Source of the DNA: CAZGRP01 sp964527995
Lineage (GTDB): Bacteria; Zhuqueibacterota; Zhuqueibacteria; Oceanimicrobiales; CAZGRP01
Direction: 5' to 3'
Assembly (NCBI GenBank): GCA_964527995.1
Contig: CAZGRP010000024.1
Coordinates: 1-64,000 of the forward strand
Length of the DNA: 64,000 bases
Shown: one piece after another, positions 1 through 8,018 of the stretch
Layout of the letters: each line of letters begins with the position of its first letter
How positions within the stretch are numbered: position 1 is the stretch's first letter
Made by a program: the position numbers and the translations under genes
The notes under the pieces: generated by a model
The model's input: only the letters and a program-made list of their open reading frames with translations
What the model was told of the DNA's origin: nothing
Database searches by the model: none

Positions 1-68
1 TCATTCCCGCGCAAGCGGGAATCCATAACTTTCTTTATTTTCCTGGATTCCTGCTTTCGCAGGAATGA
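1..68. repeat. Inverted pair of REP-like palindromes
   Basis: Two short palindromes face each other. The left (1-25) holds an 8-bp stem with arms ATTCCCGC and GCGGGAAT around a GCAA loop. The right (44-68) holds ATTCCTGC and GCAGGAAT around TTTC. As whole 25-base units they are inverted copies with 3 mismatches. Two of those mismatches are a compensatory C-G to T-A change inside the stem, so each hairpin stays perfect. This resembles the ATTCCC-type repeats scattered in many bacterial genomes. The unit may extend left of the window. Confidence 0.7.
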
Positions 69-326
69 CAAATCAAGACTCTTTTTCACCTTTTTCGACA
101 GCGCCGAGACGGCGATGAATCGCTTGACTACAAGCCTATCCTTGGGAGCGTTTCCTAAGAGTCCGGTGGCCGGTCAGAGGCCCGGCTCCTGACGGGCAGC
201 CGACGAAGAATCTCTGGGCTGAATCAGCCGGTAGCATCAGGCCTGGAGCCAGGGGCTCCTTGTGCCGGCGGGACATGGCCAGTGCCGCATCTCCGCAGCG
301 AGGACCAACGCAAAGGGTATAAACGG
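69..326. other. Intergenic leader, no gene seen
   Basis: This is a non-coding stretch between the repeat pair and the PIG-L gene. I see no convincing open frame, tRNA or hairpin terminator. A TTGACT near 123 has no acceptable -10 at the right distance. The sequence before position 327 contains AAAGGG, a weak ribosome binding site. Confidence 0.4.
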
Positions 327-2816
327 ATGAACACACTCAAACGCACTGTTGTCTTTTTGCTTCTGCTCCTCCTGAAGCTGAATTCACTCCACGCCCAACC
401 TCCTCGCCTGCTCAACGCCGCCGAACTGCAACTGGCCCTCAAGAAACTCAACGTCCTCGGCAGCGCCCTCTACATTGCAGCCCACCCCGACGATGAAAAC
501 ACCGCTCTGCTGGCTTACCTGTCGCGCGAGCGCCTCGTGCGTACAGCCTACCTGGCGGTGACCCGCGGCGACGGCGGCCAGAACCTCCTCGGCAGCGAGA
601 AGGGCACCCTCATGGGCGTTTTGCGCACCCAGGAGCTGCTGGCTGCCCGCCGCATCGACGGTGCCGAGCAGTTCTTCACCCGTGCCATCGACTTCGGCTA
701 CTCCAAGTCGCCCGAGGAGAGCATGGCGATCTGGGGCAGGGATAAGGTGCTCAGCGACATGGTCTGGGTGATTCGGAAGTTCCGCCCGGACATCATCCTT
801 ACCCGGTTCCCAAAGTCGGGTGGCGGCCACGGTCACCACACCGCCTCGGCGATCCTTGCCGAGGAAGCATTTCAGGCCGCCGGTGATCCGTCGCGTTTCC
901 CCGAGCAACTGAAGTATGTGCAGCCCTGGCAGCCCCGGCGACTCCTCTGGAATGCCTGGCCGCGGCGCTGGGGTCCCCGCCCGGCTGACCTGCCGGCCAC
1001 CCTGCATGTGGATGTCGGCACCTACAATCCGCTCCTGGGCAAATCGTACACCGAGATCGCCGCCGAGAGCCGCAGCATGCACAAAAGCCAGGGCTTCGGC
1101 TCAGCCGCACGGCGCGGATCCTCGATCGAAGACTTTGCCCTGGTCGCCGGTGATCCGGCCAATGGGGATCTGTTCGATGGCATCGACTTGAGCTGGTCGC
1201 GCCTCCCCGGCGGCCGCGAGGTCGGCAGGCTACTGCGTCAGGCGGAGCGCGCCTTCGACCCGGAGCACCCCGCGGCGATCGTGCCTCTCCTCCTCAAGGC
1301 CTACGCCCGGCTCGATGCCTTGCCGCCAGGCTACTGGGTGAAGCAGAAGAAAAAGGAACTCCTGGCGGTTCTGCAGTCGTGCACCGGCCTCTGGCTGGAG
1401 GCCACCGCCGGCGACTACTCGGTGGCGCCGGGGGGCACGGTGAAGGTGCGCCTCAAAGCGCTGAACCGTTCCGATGCCCCTCTCGTGCTCGAAAGGGTGG
1501 CCTTGCCGTACAACGCTGGCAGTGACTTGCTGAATCGGGAGTTGAAGAACAATCAGCCAGTAGAGCTGCAGGTCCTGATTCCCCTGCCGGAGAATGCTGA
1601 GTTGAGCCAGCCGTATTGGTTACGGCAAAAGCCCGGCAAGGGTACCTATCGCGTCGATGACCCGACCTTGATCGGGCTGCCGGAGAACCCGCCGGCGCTG
1701 ACCGCGGACTTTACGGTGCGCGTGGACCGGCGGAGGCTGAGGTTCGACATCCCAGTGCTCTACCGCTGGACTGACCCGGTGGCCGGCGAGCAGGTTCGCC
1801 CCTTCGAGATCGTTCCGGAAGTGGCCGTAAACCTCGAGGAAAAGGCCTACGTCTTCCCGGACCAGCGCGTCAAGGAAATCCGCCTGAAGCTCCTGGCCGG
1901 TGCGCCGGACGTTTCCGGCGAAGTCAGGCTGTCGCTTCCGTCCGGCTGGCGAGCGACTCCCGAGGCCATCTCGTTCTCCCTGCAAGACAAGTACGACGAG
2001 ACGGAAGTGAGCTTCACGCTCCGCCCGCCCGCAAAACCGGCCACGGGCACCCTCACCGCTGTGGTCGAGACCGGGCGCGGCACCTGGTCGCGCAGCCTGG
2101 TGACCATCGAATATCCGCATATCCCGATTCAGACCCTCTTTCCGCCAGCCGAGGCCAGGCTGGTGCGCGTTGATCTGCGCAAGAGAGGCACACGTATCGG
2201 CTATGTCATGGGCTCGGGCGACGACATTCCGGCCAGCCTGCACCAGGTGGGATACGACGTCACCCTGCTGTCGGATGAGGACCTGGAGGGCGCCGATCTG
2301 TCCGGATTCGACGCCGTTATCACCGGCGTGCGCGCTTTCAACACGCGGCCGCGACTGAAGCAGCAGCGAAGACGGCTGCTCGACTATGTGCGCTCCGGTG
2401 GCACCCTGATCGTGCAGTACAACACCAACCGGCGACTGGTGACCGATGAGATCGGGCCGTACCCTTTTCATATTTCTCGCGATCGGGTGACGGTGGAGGA
2501 GGCAGCGGTGACTTTTCTGAACCCGGATCATCCGCTGTTGAATAGTCCGAACAAAATCACCCAGGAGGACTTCCAGGGGTGGGTGCAGGAGCGCGGGCTC
2601 TATTTTGCCGACGAATGGGACGGGCGCTACCAGACCGTGCTTTCCAGCCATGATCCCGGCGAGGGCCCGAAGGAGGGAGGACTGCTGTTTGCGCGCTATG
2701 GTAAAGGGGTCTTCATCTACACCGGATACGCCTTCTTCCGGCAGTTGCCAGCCGGCGTGCCCGGTGCCTACCGGCTGTTCGTGAATATGATTTCAGCAGG
2801 AAAAAAGAATGACTGA
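327..2816 (+). CDS. Exported PIG-L family deacetylase with C-terminal amidotransferase-like domain
   Basis: An 829-residue secreted protein. It opens with a signal peptide (charged start, a run of leucines, cleavage near LHAQ). The PIG-L (LmbE-like) zinc deacetylase domain follows, with AHPDDE at residues 52-57 and the GHGHHTA histidine motif near 167-173. Family members remove N-acetyl groups from sugar conjugates; the substrate here is unknown. The middle (about 370-590) looks like beta-sandwich modules. The end (about 620-825) resembles a ThuA/class I glutamine amidotransferase-like fold. The ATG at 327 is preferred over one at 282 because the signal peptide begins there. It overlaps the next small gene by 8 bases, so it is probably co-translated with the symporter genes. 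This may be a sugar-conjugate degradation and uptake unit. Confidence 0.85.
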   Translation: MNTLKRTVVFLLLLLLKLNSLHAQPPRLLNAAELQLALKKLNVLGSALYIAAHPDDENTALLAYLSRERLVRTAYLAVTRGDGGQNLLGSEKGTLMGVLRTQELLAARRIDGAEQFFTRAIDFGYSKSPEESMAIWGRDKVLSDMVWVIRKFRPDIILTRFPKSGGGHGHHTASAILAEEAFQAAGDPSRFPEQLKYVQPWQPRRLLWNAWPRRWGPRPADLPATLHVDVGTYNPLLGKSYTEIAAESRSMHKSQGFGSAARRGSSIEDFALVAGDPANGDLFDGIDLSWSRLPGGREVGRLLRQAERAFDPEHPAAIVPLLLKAYARLDALPPGYWVKQKKKELLAVLQSCTGLWLEATAGDYSVAPGGTVKVRLKALNRSDAPLVLERVALPYNAGSDLLNRELKNNQPVELQVLIPLPENAELSQPYWLRQKPGKGTYRVDDPTLIGLPENPPALTADFTVRVDRRRLRFDIPVLYRWTDPVAGEQVRPFEIVPEVAVNLEEKAYVFPDQRVKEIRLKLLAGAPDVSGEVRLSLPSGWRATPEAISFSLQDKYDETEVSFTLRPPAKPATGTLTAVVETGRGTWSRSLVTIEYPHIPIQTLFPPAEARLVRVDLRKRGTRIGYVMGSGDDIPASLHQVGYDVTLLSDEDLEGADLSGFDAVITGVRAFNTRPRLKQQRRRLLDYVRSGGTLIVQYNTNRRLVTDEIGPYPFHISRDRVTVEEAAVTFLNPDHPLLNSPNKITQEDFQGWVQERGLYFADEWDGRYQTVLSSHDPGEGPKEGGLLFARYGKGVFIYTGYAFFRQLPAGVPGAYRLFVNMISAGKKND

Positions 2817-2955
2817 CGATTTCGACCCGCAGGCGGCCGAAACCGAAGAACCCGCTCCGCTTTTCCGGAGCTGGGCCTGGTGGTACGGCCTGGTGTTGGC
2901 CAATCTTGTCGCCCTCATCGCTCTCTTCTACTGGTTCACGAAGGCGTTCGAATAG
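2809..2955 (+). CDS. 48-residue single-pass membrane peptide, likely symporter partner
   Basis: A very short gene. Its ATG lies inside the end of the PIG-L gene and its TAG stop abuts the ATG of the symporter at 2956. The first 24 residues are acidic (DDFDPQAAETEEP). A single hydrophobic helix follows (about residues 25-43, WWYGLVLANLVALIALFYWF), with a short KAFE tail. Small one-helix subunits encoded just upstream of sodium-coupled transporters are known in several transporter families, such as the MetS and DUF4212 types. By position and topology this is probably an accessory subunit of the symporter. I base this on architecture, not on a recognised family motif. Confidence 0.65.
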   Translation: MTDDFDPQAAETEEPAPLFRSWAWWYGLVLANLVALIALFYWFTKAFE

Positions 2956-4656
2956 ATGAGAACACTCGACTGGCTGGTGCTGGGCGGATCGCTCGTTTTC
3001 GTCGTTCTCTACGGCGTCTGGAAGGGTCGCGGCAGCAAGGACATCAAAGGCTACCTGCTGGCCAACCGCAGCATGCGGTGGTACACCGTGGCGCTCTCGA
3101 TCATGGCCACCCAGGCCAGCGCCATCACCTTTCTTTCCACCCCGGGCCAGGCATACGTCGACGGCATGCGATTCGTGCAGTTCTACCTCGGCCTGCCCAT
3201 CGCCATGATCATCCTGTCGATCACGGCGGTGCCGATCTACCACCGGCTCAAAGTGTACACGGCCTACGAGTATCTGGAAGGCCGCTTCGACATGAAGACC
3301 CGTGCCCTGGCGAGCCTGCTCTTCCTCACCCAGCGCGGGCTCGCCGCCGGCCTCACCATCTACGCGCCCGCCATCATCCTGTCCGTCATCCTCGGCTGGA
3401 ACCTCTCGCTGACGAACCTGGTCATCGGAACCCTGGTGGTCATCTACACCACTTCGGGCGGCACCAAAGCGGTGAGCTGGACCCACTTCCAGCAGATGAT
3501 CATCATCACGGGCGCCATGCTGGCGGCGTTTTTCATCGTCATCTATTCGCTGCCCGCCGATGTCAGCTTCGGCGATGCTGCCTTCGTCGCCGGCAAGATG
3601 GGCCGGCTGAACGCCATCGACTTCTCCTTCGACCTGAACAACCGCTACACCTTCTGGTCAGGGCTGATCGGCGGCCTGTTCCTGGCGCTTTCCTACTTCG
3701 GCACGGACCAGTCGCAAGTGCAGCGCTATCTGACCGGCAGCTCCATCGCCCAGAGCCGTCTCGGCCTGCTGGTCAACGGCCTGGTCAAGGTGCCGATGCA
3801 GTTCTTCATCCTCTTCCTCGGCGCCATGGTCTTCGTCTTCTACCAGTTCGTGGCGCCGCCGATCTTTTTCAACACGGTCGAGACGGACAGGATCGAGGCC
3901 AGCGAATACGCCCCCAGCTACAAGGCCCTGGAGGCGGAGTATCGCCGGGTGTTCGAGGAAAAGCAGGTCGAGCTGCGGAGGCTGATCGAGGCGGGCCGGT
4001 CGGGCGAAGAGGCCCTGGTGGCTGCGGCCGAGAGAAGGGTCGAGGAGGCCCAGGCACGCATGGAGGCGGTCCGCGCCCAGGCCATCGAGCTGCTGCGGCG
4101 GAGCAACCCGGAGCTCGACCCGAGCGACACCAACTACATCTTCCTGAACTTCGTCACCCGCTATTTGCCGGTGGGGCTGGTCGGGCTGGTGATCGCCGCC
4201 ATCTTCGCGGCCTCCATGTCGTCGACCTCGGGCGAGCTGAATGCCCTGGCCTCGACGACGGTGGTCGACATCTATCGCCGTCTGATCAAAAAGGACGCCA
4301 GCCCGCGCCACTATGTGGTGGCTTCGAAGGTGGCCACAGCGTTGTGGGGAGCGTACGCCATCGCCCTGGCCGAGTACGCCAGCCGCCTGGGGGCCTTGAT
4401 CGAGGCGGTGAACATCCTGGGCTCGCTTTTCTACGGCACCATCCTGGGGATCTTCCTGGTGGCGTTCTACCTCAAACGCGTCAGCGGCACGGCCACGTTC
4501 ATTGCGGCGCTGGTGGCCGAGGCGGCGGTGGTGTACGCCTTCCTGTTCACCGACATCTCCTACCTGTGGTACAACGTGCTGGGGTGCGGTGCGGTGATTG
4601 TCCTTGCCGTGGCCCTGGAGCCGTTCGTAGGCACGAGAACTCAGGAGAGCGGGTAA
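2956..4656 (+). CDS. Sodium:solute symporter (SSS family)
   Basis: A 566-residue inner-membrane transporter with about 13 hydrophobic helices. The SSS hallmark ATQASAITFLSTPGQAY lies near residues 51-67, a region that contributes to the sodium and substrate sites, and AAIFAASMSSTSGELNALAS lies near 414-433. SSS proteins couple sodium entry to uptake of sugars, amino acids, vitamins or nucleosides. The neighbouring deacetylase makes a sugar or sugar acid plausible, but this is inference. Unusually, residues about 308-390 form a hydrophilic segment rich in E, R, K and A, with coiled-coil character, between two helices. The start is fixed by the preceding stop codon, with no gap between the genes. 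Confidence 0.93.
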   Translation: MRTLDWLVLGGSLVFVVLYGVWKGRGSKDIKGYLLANRSMRWYTVALSIMATQASAITFLSTPGQAYVDGMRFVQFYLGLPIAMIILSITAVPIYHRLKVYTAYEYLEGRFDMKTRALASLLFLTQRGLAAGLTIYAPAIILSVILGWNLSLTNLVIGTLVVIYTTSGGTKAVSWTHFQQMIIITGAMLAAFFIVIYSLPADVSFGDAAFVAGKMGRLNAIDFSFDLNNRYTFWSGLIGGLFLALSYFGTDQSQVQRYLTGSSIAQSRLGLLVNGLVKVPMQFFILFLGAMVFVFYQFVAPPIFFNTVETDRIEASEYAPSYKALEAEYRRVFEEKQVELRRLIEAGRSGEEALVAAAERRVEEAQARMEAVRAQAIELLRRSNPELDPSDTNYIFLNFVTRYLPVGLVGLVIAAIFAASMSSTSGELNALASTTVVDIYRRLIKKDASPRHYVVASKVATALWGAYAIALAEYASRLGALIEAVNILGSLFYGTILGIFLVAFYLKRVSGTATFIAALVAEAAVVYAFLFTDISYLWYNVLGCGAVIVLAVALEPFVGTRTQESG

Positions 4657-4696
4657 GAGAATCTCGAGCTGAGGTCAGAAGGCGTACCCTTGGGGC

Positions 4697-4747
4697 TCAC
4701 AGAATTGGAACTGACACTGAATTTCTGTGACCGTTCCAATTCTGTGA
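4697..4747. terminator. Long perfect inverted repeat between convergent genes
   Basis: A perfect 15-base inverted repeat (TCACAGAATTGGAAC at 4697-4711 against its complement at 4733-4747) encloses a 21-base loop. It lies between the ends of the + strand symporter and the - strand DUF2911 gene. The position suits a bidirectional transcription stop, but there is no T run on either side, so it could instead be a repeat-element relic or a protein-binding palindrome. TTCTGTGACC also recurs as a direct repeat inside it (4723-4732 and 4740-4749). Confidence 0.5.
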
Positions 4748-4788
4748 CCTGCGACGGGAATTCCCTCGCGCACCTTTTGGCTCTTGCC

Positions 4789-5655
4789 CTACTTCTTCGC
4801 CGCCCTCCACTCGTTCAGGAATTTCTCCAGCTCCGCGGTATTCGGCCTCCTGTCACTGGCCTCGGCGATCTTCATCGCCTTCTCGGCGGTGGCGATGGCG
4901 TCGGCCGTCCTCCCCACCTGCGCCAGCAGCCGCGCCTTGACGCTCAGATTGAAGTAATTCTCGCTGGCCTTGATGGAGCGGTTGATCCACTGTAGTGCTT
5001 CCTGCTGGTTGATCTTGTTCTCCACGCAGTAACTGGCGGCCCGATAGGGGGTTTGCCAATCGTCCGGCTTGACCTTGGCCATGGCGGCACGGGCATTGGC
5101 CAGCGCCTTCGCCTGGACGTTGACTTCGATCTTGAAGGCCACCTTCACCTTCTGCCATTGGAGAACGACATCGGCGGAGTTGTCGGTGAGGTTGCGGAAA
5201 GTGAACAGCATGCGCTCGACGTACTCGGCGGGTTGCGGGGTCACCTGAATGCGCAGCACATCGCCGGCCTTGTCGTAGTCGGTGCCCCAGATGTCGGCCT
5301 GGTTGTTGAAGATGATGGTCCAATCTTTCGGGGTGGGGATGGTGAACAGGCTGTACTTGCCGGCCCGCAGCTTCTGTCCGTTGATGGTGACGTCGTCGCT
5401 AAAGGAAATGGTGGTGGCTTCGTTGGCGCCGGTCCTCCACACTTCGTTGTACGGCACCAGCCCGCCCCAAATCTTCCGTCCCTTCACCCCCGGCCGGCTG
5501 TAGGTGAGGGTGACGTCGGTTAGACCGATGCGCTGGCTGACGCTGGCCTTGGGACTAAGGCGCGGCAGCTCCTGGGCAGCGGCGGGCCCGACCACGAACA
5601 GCACGCCTGCAACGCCCAGCGCCGCGAACCCTGCAAAGATCCGGGCTTTCTTCAT
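4789..5655 (-). CDS. Exported DUF2911 domain protein
   Basis: A 288-residue protein with a clear signal peptide (MKKARIF start, cleavage near AAAQ). The DUF2911 domain spans about residues 35-185, with conserved stretches RPGVKGRKIWGGLVPYNEVWRTGANEAT split over positions 54-81 and GKYSLFTIP near 103-111. The C-terminal 90 residues are helical and TPR-like (tandem helices around QEALQWINRSI). DUF2911 proteins are common in the FCB group and of unknown role, probably in the periplasm or outer membrane. An AAGGAGG site lies 7 bases before the ATG, and a good promoter sits 30 bases upstream. Confidence 0.88.
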   Translation of the reverse strand: MKKARIFAGFAALGVAGVLFVVGPAAAQELPRLSPKASVSQRIGLTDVTLTYSRPGVKGRKIWGGLVPYNEVWRTGANEATTISFSDDVTINGQKLRAGKYSLFTIPTPKDWTIIFNNQADIWGTDYDKAGDVLRIQVTPQPAEYVERMLFTFRNLTDNSADVVLQWQKVKVAFKIEVNVQAKALANARAAMAKVKPDDWQTPYRAASYCVENKINQQEALQWINRSIKASENYFNLSVKARLLAQVGRTADAIATAEKAMKIAEASDRRPNTAELEKFLNEWRAAKK

Positions 5656-5685
5656 AATGGTCCTCCTTTCGGTTGGGTTGAGTAG

Positions 5686-5714
5686 AATGTATCAAGAATA
5701 GTGGCGATTGGCAA
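5686..5714 (-). promoter_or_regulatory. Putative sigma-70-type promoter of the DUF2911 gene
   Basis: Read on the minus strand, TTGCCA (5714-5709) and TACATT (5691-5686) are separated by 17 bases. The -10 end lies 30 bases before the ATG. The layout matches the other promoters in this window. Confidence 0.6.
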
Positions 5715-5886
5715 CAGTTATCTTTGGGAGGGGATGATCCGCTGCATCCGCTCTATCCGTGTACAAGAAGAATGTGGGTAAGCGGATGGAGCGGATTTAG
5801 GAAAGGGCATCACCGTAGTTATGAATCCATCCGATCCGACGATGTGAACACCCGGGCGTCGACGGATCGCGGCCACCTCGTGGCGG

Positions 5887-7080
5887 TCACTGCTCCTCTG
5901 CTGGCGTGGACTGCCGCGGGCTTGTTCCTGGCGGCGCGGTCGTGTGGGGCACCCCCTTCATGTCGAAATAGATGTGCTTTCCGAGGAGGACTCGGGTCGT
6001 TCCTGAAACGTACCCCAGTCCCCCAAGCACCAGGCTGGTGGCAAGAAAGAGCACGCCGAGACTGATGGCCAATCGCCGTTTTCGCGGATGGCGAAAGGGC
6101 GAACGGTCAAGGAGGGGAAGGGCAAAGAGCGCGGCGGTGCCAGCGAGAACCAGCAGGATTCCCGTCCACCCGGGCAGGTACTTCATCATCTGGTACAGAG
6201 GCAGAAAGTACCACGCCGGCTTGATTCCCGCGGGCGTGTGCAGCGGGTCGGCGGGCGGCCCCAGTTGCGGCGACAACAGGAGGGCGAGCAGCAGCAGAAG
6301 ACCAAGAACCGTATAGGCCGTCGTGAGTTCCTTTTTCAGATGATCCGGATAGTAGCGCCGGTGGCTCTCCGCAAACAGGGATTCGCCCTTTTTTTCGGCC
6401 TCTGTCGTGGGCAGCAGTGGGGAGAGGTTGTGAAGCCGAACCAGGACCAGGTGCAGACCAACGAGAAGGAGAAGAGCGGCCGGAATCAGAACCACGTGCA
6501 GCGTGAAGAAGCGGCTCAGGGTGATCTCCGACACCTGCGGCCCGCCGCGCACCAGCAGAAGAAGCGGCCGGCCGATCAGCGGAACGCCTTCGACAAAGGC
6601 CGTGCCGACGGTGGTGGCCCAGAAGGCGAGCTGGTTCCAAGGCAGCAGCGAGCCGGTGAAACCGGCAGCGAGCAGGGCCAAGAGCAGAAGGACTCCGGCC
6701 ATCCATGTCAGTTCGCGCGGCCGCTTGTAGGCCCCGGTGAAATAGACCCTGGCGAGGTGGAGGAGCAGCACCAGAACGACGAACGAAGCTCCGAGGGCGT
6801 GGAGCTGATAGATGAATTTGCCGAGACGCACTTGCTGGAGGATGAACTGCAGGCTTTCGTAGGCCTGCGTTCCGGCGGGCTGGTAGTAGAACATGAGCAG
6901 GATGCCGGTGAAGGCTTGCAGCACGAGCAGGCACAACAACGTGAAGCCGAGCGTGTGCCACCAGCCGGCGTTGCTCGGAAGGGGCTCACGGAGCTGGCGG
7001 CGGAAGAACGCTACGACGGCAGGCAGCGGGACGCGCTGTTCCAGCCAGTGGCTGAGGCGGGAGGCAACGGAGTGCAGCAT
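5887..7080 (-). CDS. Cytochrome b/b6 family protein of a quinol-oxidising complex
   Basis: A 397-residue integral membrane protein combining cytochrome b6-like and subunit IV-like parts. Heme ligands are seen as His94/His108 (14 apart) and His195/His210 (15 apart). The 15-residue second spacing is the b6-type pattern. Conserved QAFTGILLMFYYQP (55-68) and LLPWNQLAFW (145-154) are present. The quinol-oxidation loop reads PAWYFLP (288-294), so the usual Glu of PEWY is Ala. It is encoded 6 bases downstream of the Rieske gene, as expected for a bc1/b6f-like electron-transfer complex. No cytochrome c or f gene is adjacent. Confidence 0.9.
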   Translation of the reverse strand: MLHSVASRLSHWLEQRVPLPAVVAFFRRQLREPLPSNAGWWHTLGFTLLCLLVLQAFTGILLMFYYQPAGTQAYESLQFILQQVRLGKFIYQLHALGASFVVLVLLLHLARVYFTGAYKRPRELTWMAGVLLLLALLAAGFTGSLLPWNQLAFWATTVGTAFVEGVPLIGRPLLLLVRGGPQVSEITLSRFFTLHVVLIPAALLLLVGLHLVLVRLHNLSPLLPTTEAEKKGESLFAESHRRYYPDHLKKELTTAYTVLGLLLLLALLLSPQLGPPADPLHTPAGIKPAWYFLPLYQMMKYLPGWTGILLVLAGTAALFALPLLDRSPFRHPRKRRLAISLGVLFLATSLVLGGLGYVSGTTRVLLGKHIYFDMKGVPHTTAPPGTSPRQSTPAEEQ

Positions 7081-7086
7081 CGTGGC

Positions 7087-7572
7087 TCAGCCCGTGGATC
7101 CCTTGGATGGCGTGACCAGCATGCCGTTCACGACCGCCAACGGGAAATGCGGCAGCGGCCTCGGTGGTGGTCCGGCGATGTTGCGACCGTCGGGCGCGAA
7201 GACGCCGCCGTGGCAGGGGCAACGAATGAGGCGGCTGTCGCCGTCCCAGGCAACGATACAGCCGAGGTGGGTGCAGACGGCGCTGAGGGCGGTCAGCTTC
7301 CCGGCCTGGTTGAGCACCAACACCGGCCGGCTCCCCAGTCGGCCAACCACTCCGCTGCCGGGCGGCACGTCGCCAGGCGTCAGGGGCTTGCCGTCGGCGC
7401 CTCGGAAGAGGCCGTCGTCTGCATTCTTGCGTGAGGGTGGATAGAGAAAGAGCAGCGCAGAAAGAAACGAGCCCGCGGCCGACAGGCCGAGCAGCCGAGC
7501 AACGAAACTGTGGAGAAAAGTGCGGCGGCTTTCGAGTTCTTTTTGGAAGCGCTCGAGGCGGTTCTCAGACAT
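7087..7572 (-). CDS. Rieske iron-sulfur protein
   Basis: A protein of 161 residues from the ATG at 7572. An in-frame TTG at 7584 would add four residues. The cluster-binding motifs CTHLGC (100-105) and CPCHGG (118-123) supply two Cys and two His ligands for a [2Fe-2S] centre. The N-terminus has a twin-arginine motif SRRTFL (15-20) followed by a hydrophobic stretch (about 28-44), as in Tat-inserted, membrane-anchored Rieske proteins. It partners the cytochrome b encoded directly downstream and would pass one electron from quinol to a periplasmic carrier. GGGA six bases before the ATG is a modest ribosome site. Confidence 0.93.
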   Translation of the reverse strand: MSENRLERFQKELESRRTFLHSFVARLLGLSAAGSFLSALLFLYPPSRKNADDGLFRGADGKPLTPGDVPPGSGVVGRLGSRPVLVLNQAGKLTALSAVCTHLGCIVAWDGDSRLIRCPCHGGVFAPDGRNIAGPPPRPLPHFPLAVVNGMLVTPSKGSTG

Positions 7573-7608
7573 CGTCGTTCCCAAGTCTCCGTCGGTTTCT
7601 GTGGTTGA

Positions 7609-7637
7609 AATATACGTGCCGGCGAGATGAAATGCAA
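7609..7637 (-). promoter_or_regulatory. Putative promoter of the Rieske/cytochrome b operon
   Basis: On the minus strand TTGCAT (7637-7632) and TATATT (7614-7609) are 17 bases apart. They lie 24-36 bases before the candidate start codons of the Rieske gene. This is one of the best matches in the window. Confidence 0.65.
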
Positions 7638-7653
7638 GGCGGAGTCAGGAATT

Positions 7654-7679
7654 AGAAATTGGGAATCAGAAATTGGGAA
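7654..7679. repeat. Short tandem repeat, 14-base period
   Basis: The 12-mer AGAAATTGGGAA occurs at 7654-7665 and again at 7668-7679, each followed by TC or CT. It lies in the divergent intergenic region and resembles the simple low-GC repeats found between genes in some FCB genomes. Confidence 0.6.
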
Positions 7680-7877
7680 CTGGATCAGGCAATCCGCCTT
7701 CCGAAACGTTCCGGGAGGAGCGAGGGAGCGCTGTTCGAGGCGAAGGCTGGCTTTTCCCACGGGCAGGCACTGGGAGCGCTGCTGCGAGATCCACAATCGG
7801 AAATCTGGCACGGCACCTCAATTTCCACTTCCCGGCGCCGGTCCCTCCCAGGACACGCCGGTCAGCGGAATTGGTTC

Positions 7878-7906
7878 TTGCAGGATGGGGAAGCATTTCT
7901 TATATT
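7878..7906 (+). promoter_or_regulatory. Putative promoter of the rhodanese/SufT genes
   Basis: TTGCAG (7878-7883) and TATATT (7901-7906) are separated by 17 bases. The predicted transcript starts near 7913, giving a leader of about 105 bases before the rhodanese ATG. Confidence 0.6.
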
Positions 7907-8018
7907 AGGTCTGGTTTGGCCAGCCCCAGGTTCCCCCGGTACATCCGGACAGGATGCGGTTGAAAAGGCCGATGGCGCAGGGGCTGCTCACGTCTGGATA
8001 CAACTCCGAGGAAACTCC

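Larger units (their letters stand above)
7585..8018. other. Divergent intergenic region holding two promoters and a short repeat
   Basis: This region separates the minus-strand Rieske operon from the plus-strand rhodanese gene. It contains a promoter for each side and the 14-base tandem repeat at 7654-7679. An open frame runs into the rhodanese gene from here, but it has no family resemblance upstream of 8019 and begins inside the repeat, so I treat it as non-coding. Confidence 0.6.

Noticed and set aside
2880..4730. A 616-codon + strand frame overlapping the symporter
   Set aside because: It is out of frame with an unmistakable SSS transporter, and its translation is rich in Arg, His, Pro and Gly as expected for a shadow frame.
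7659..8018. N-terminal extension of the rhodanese gene
   Set aside because: It would include the promoter at 7878-7906 and a tandem repeat, has no conserved sequence, and the ATG at 8019 has a good ribosome site.
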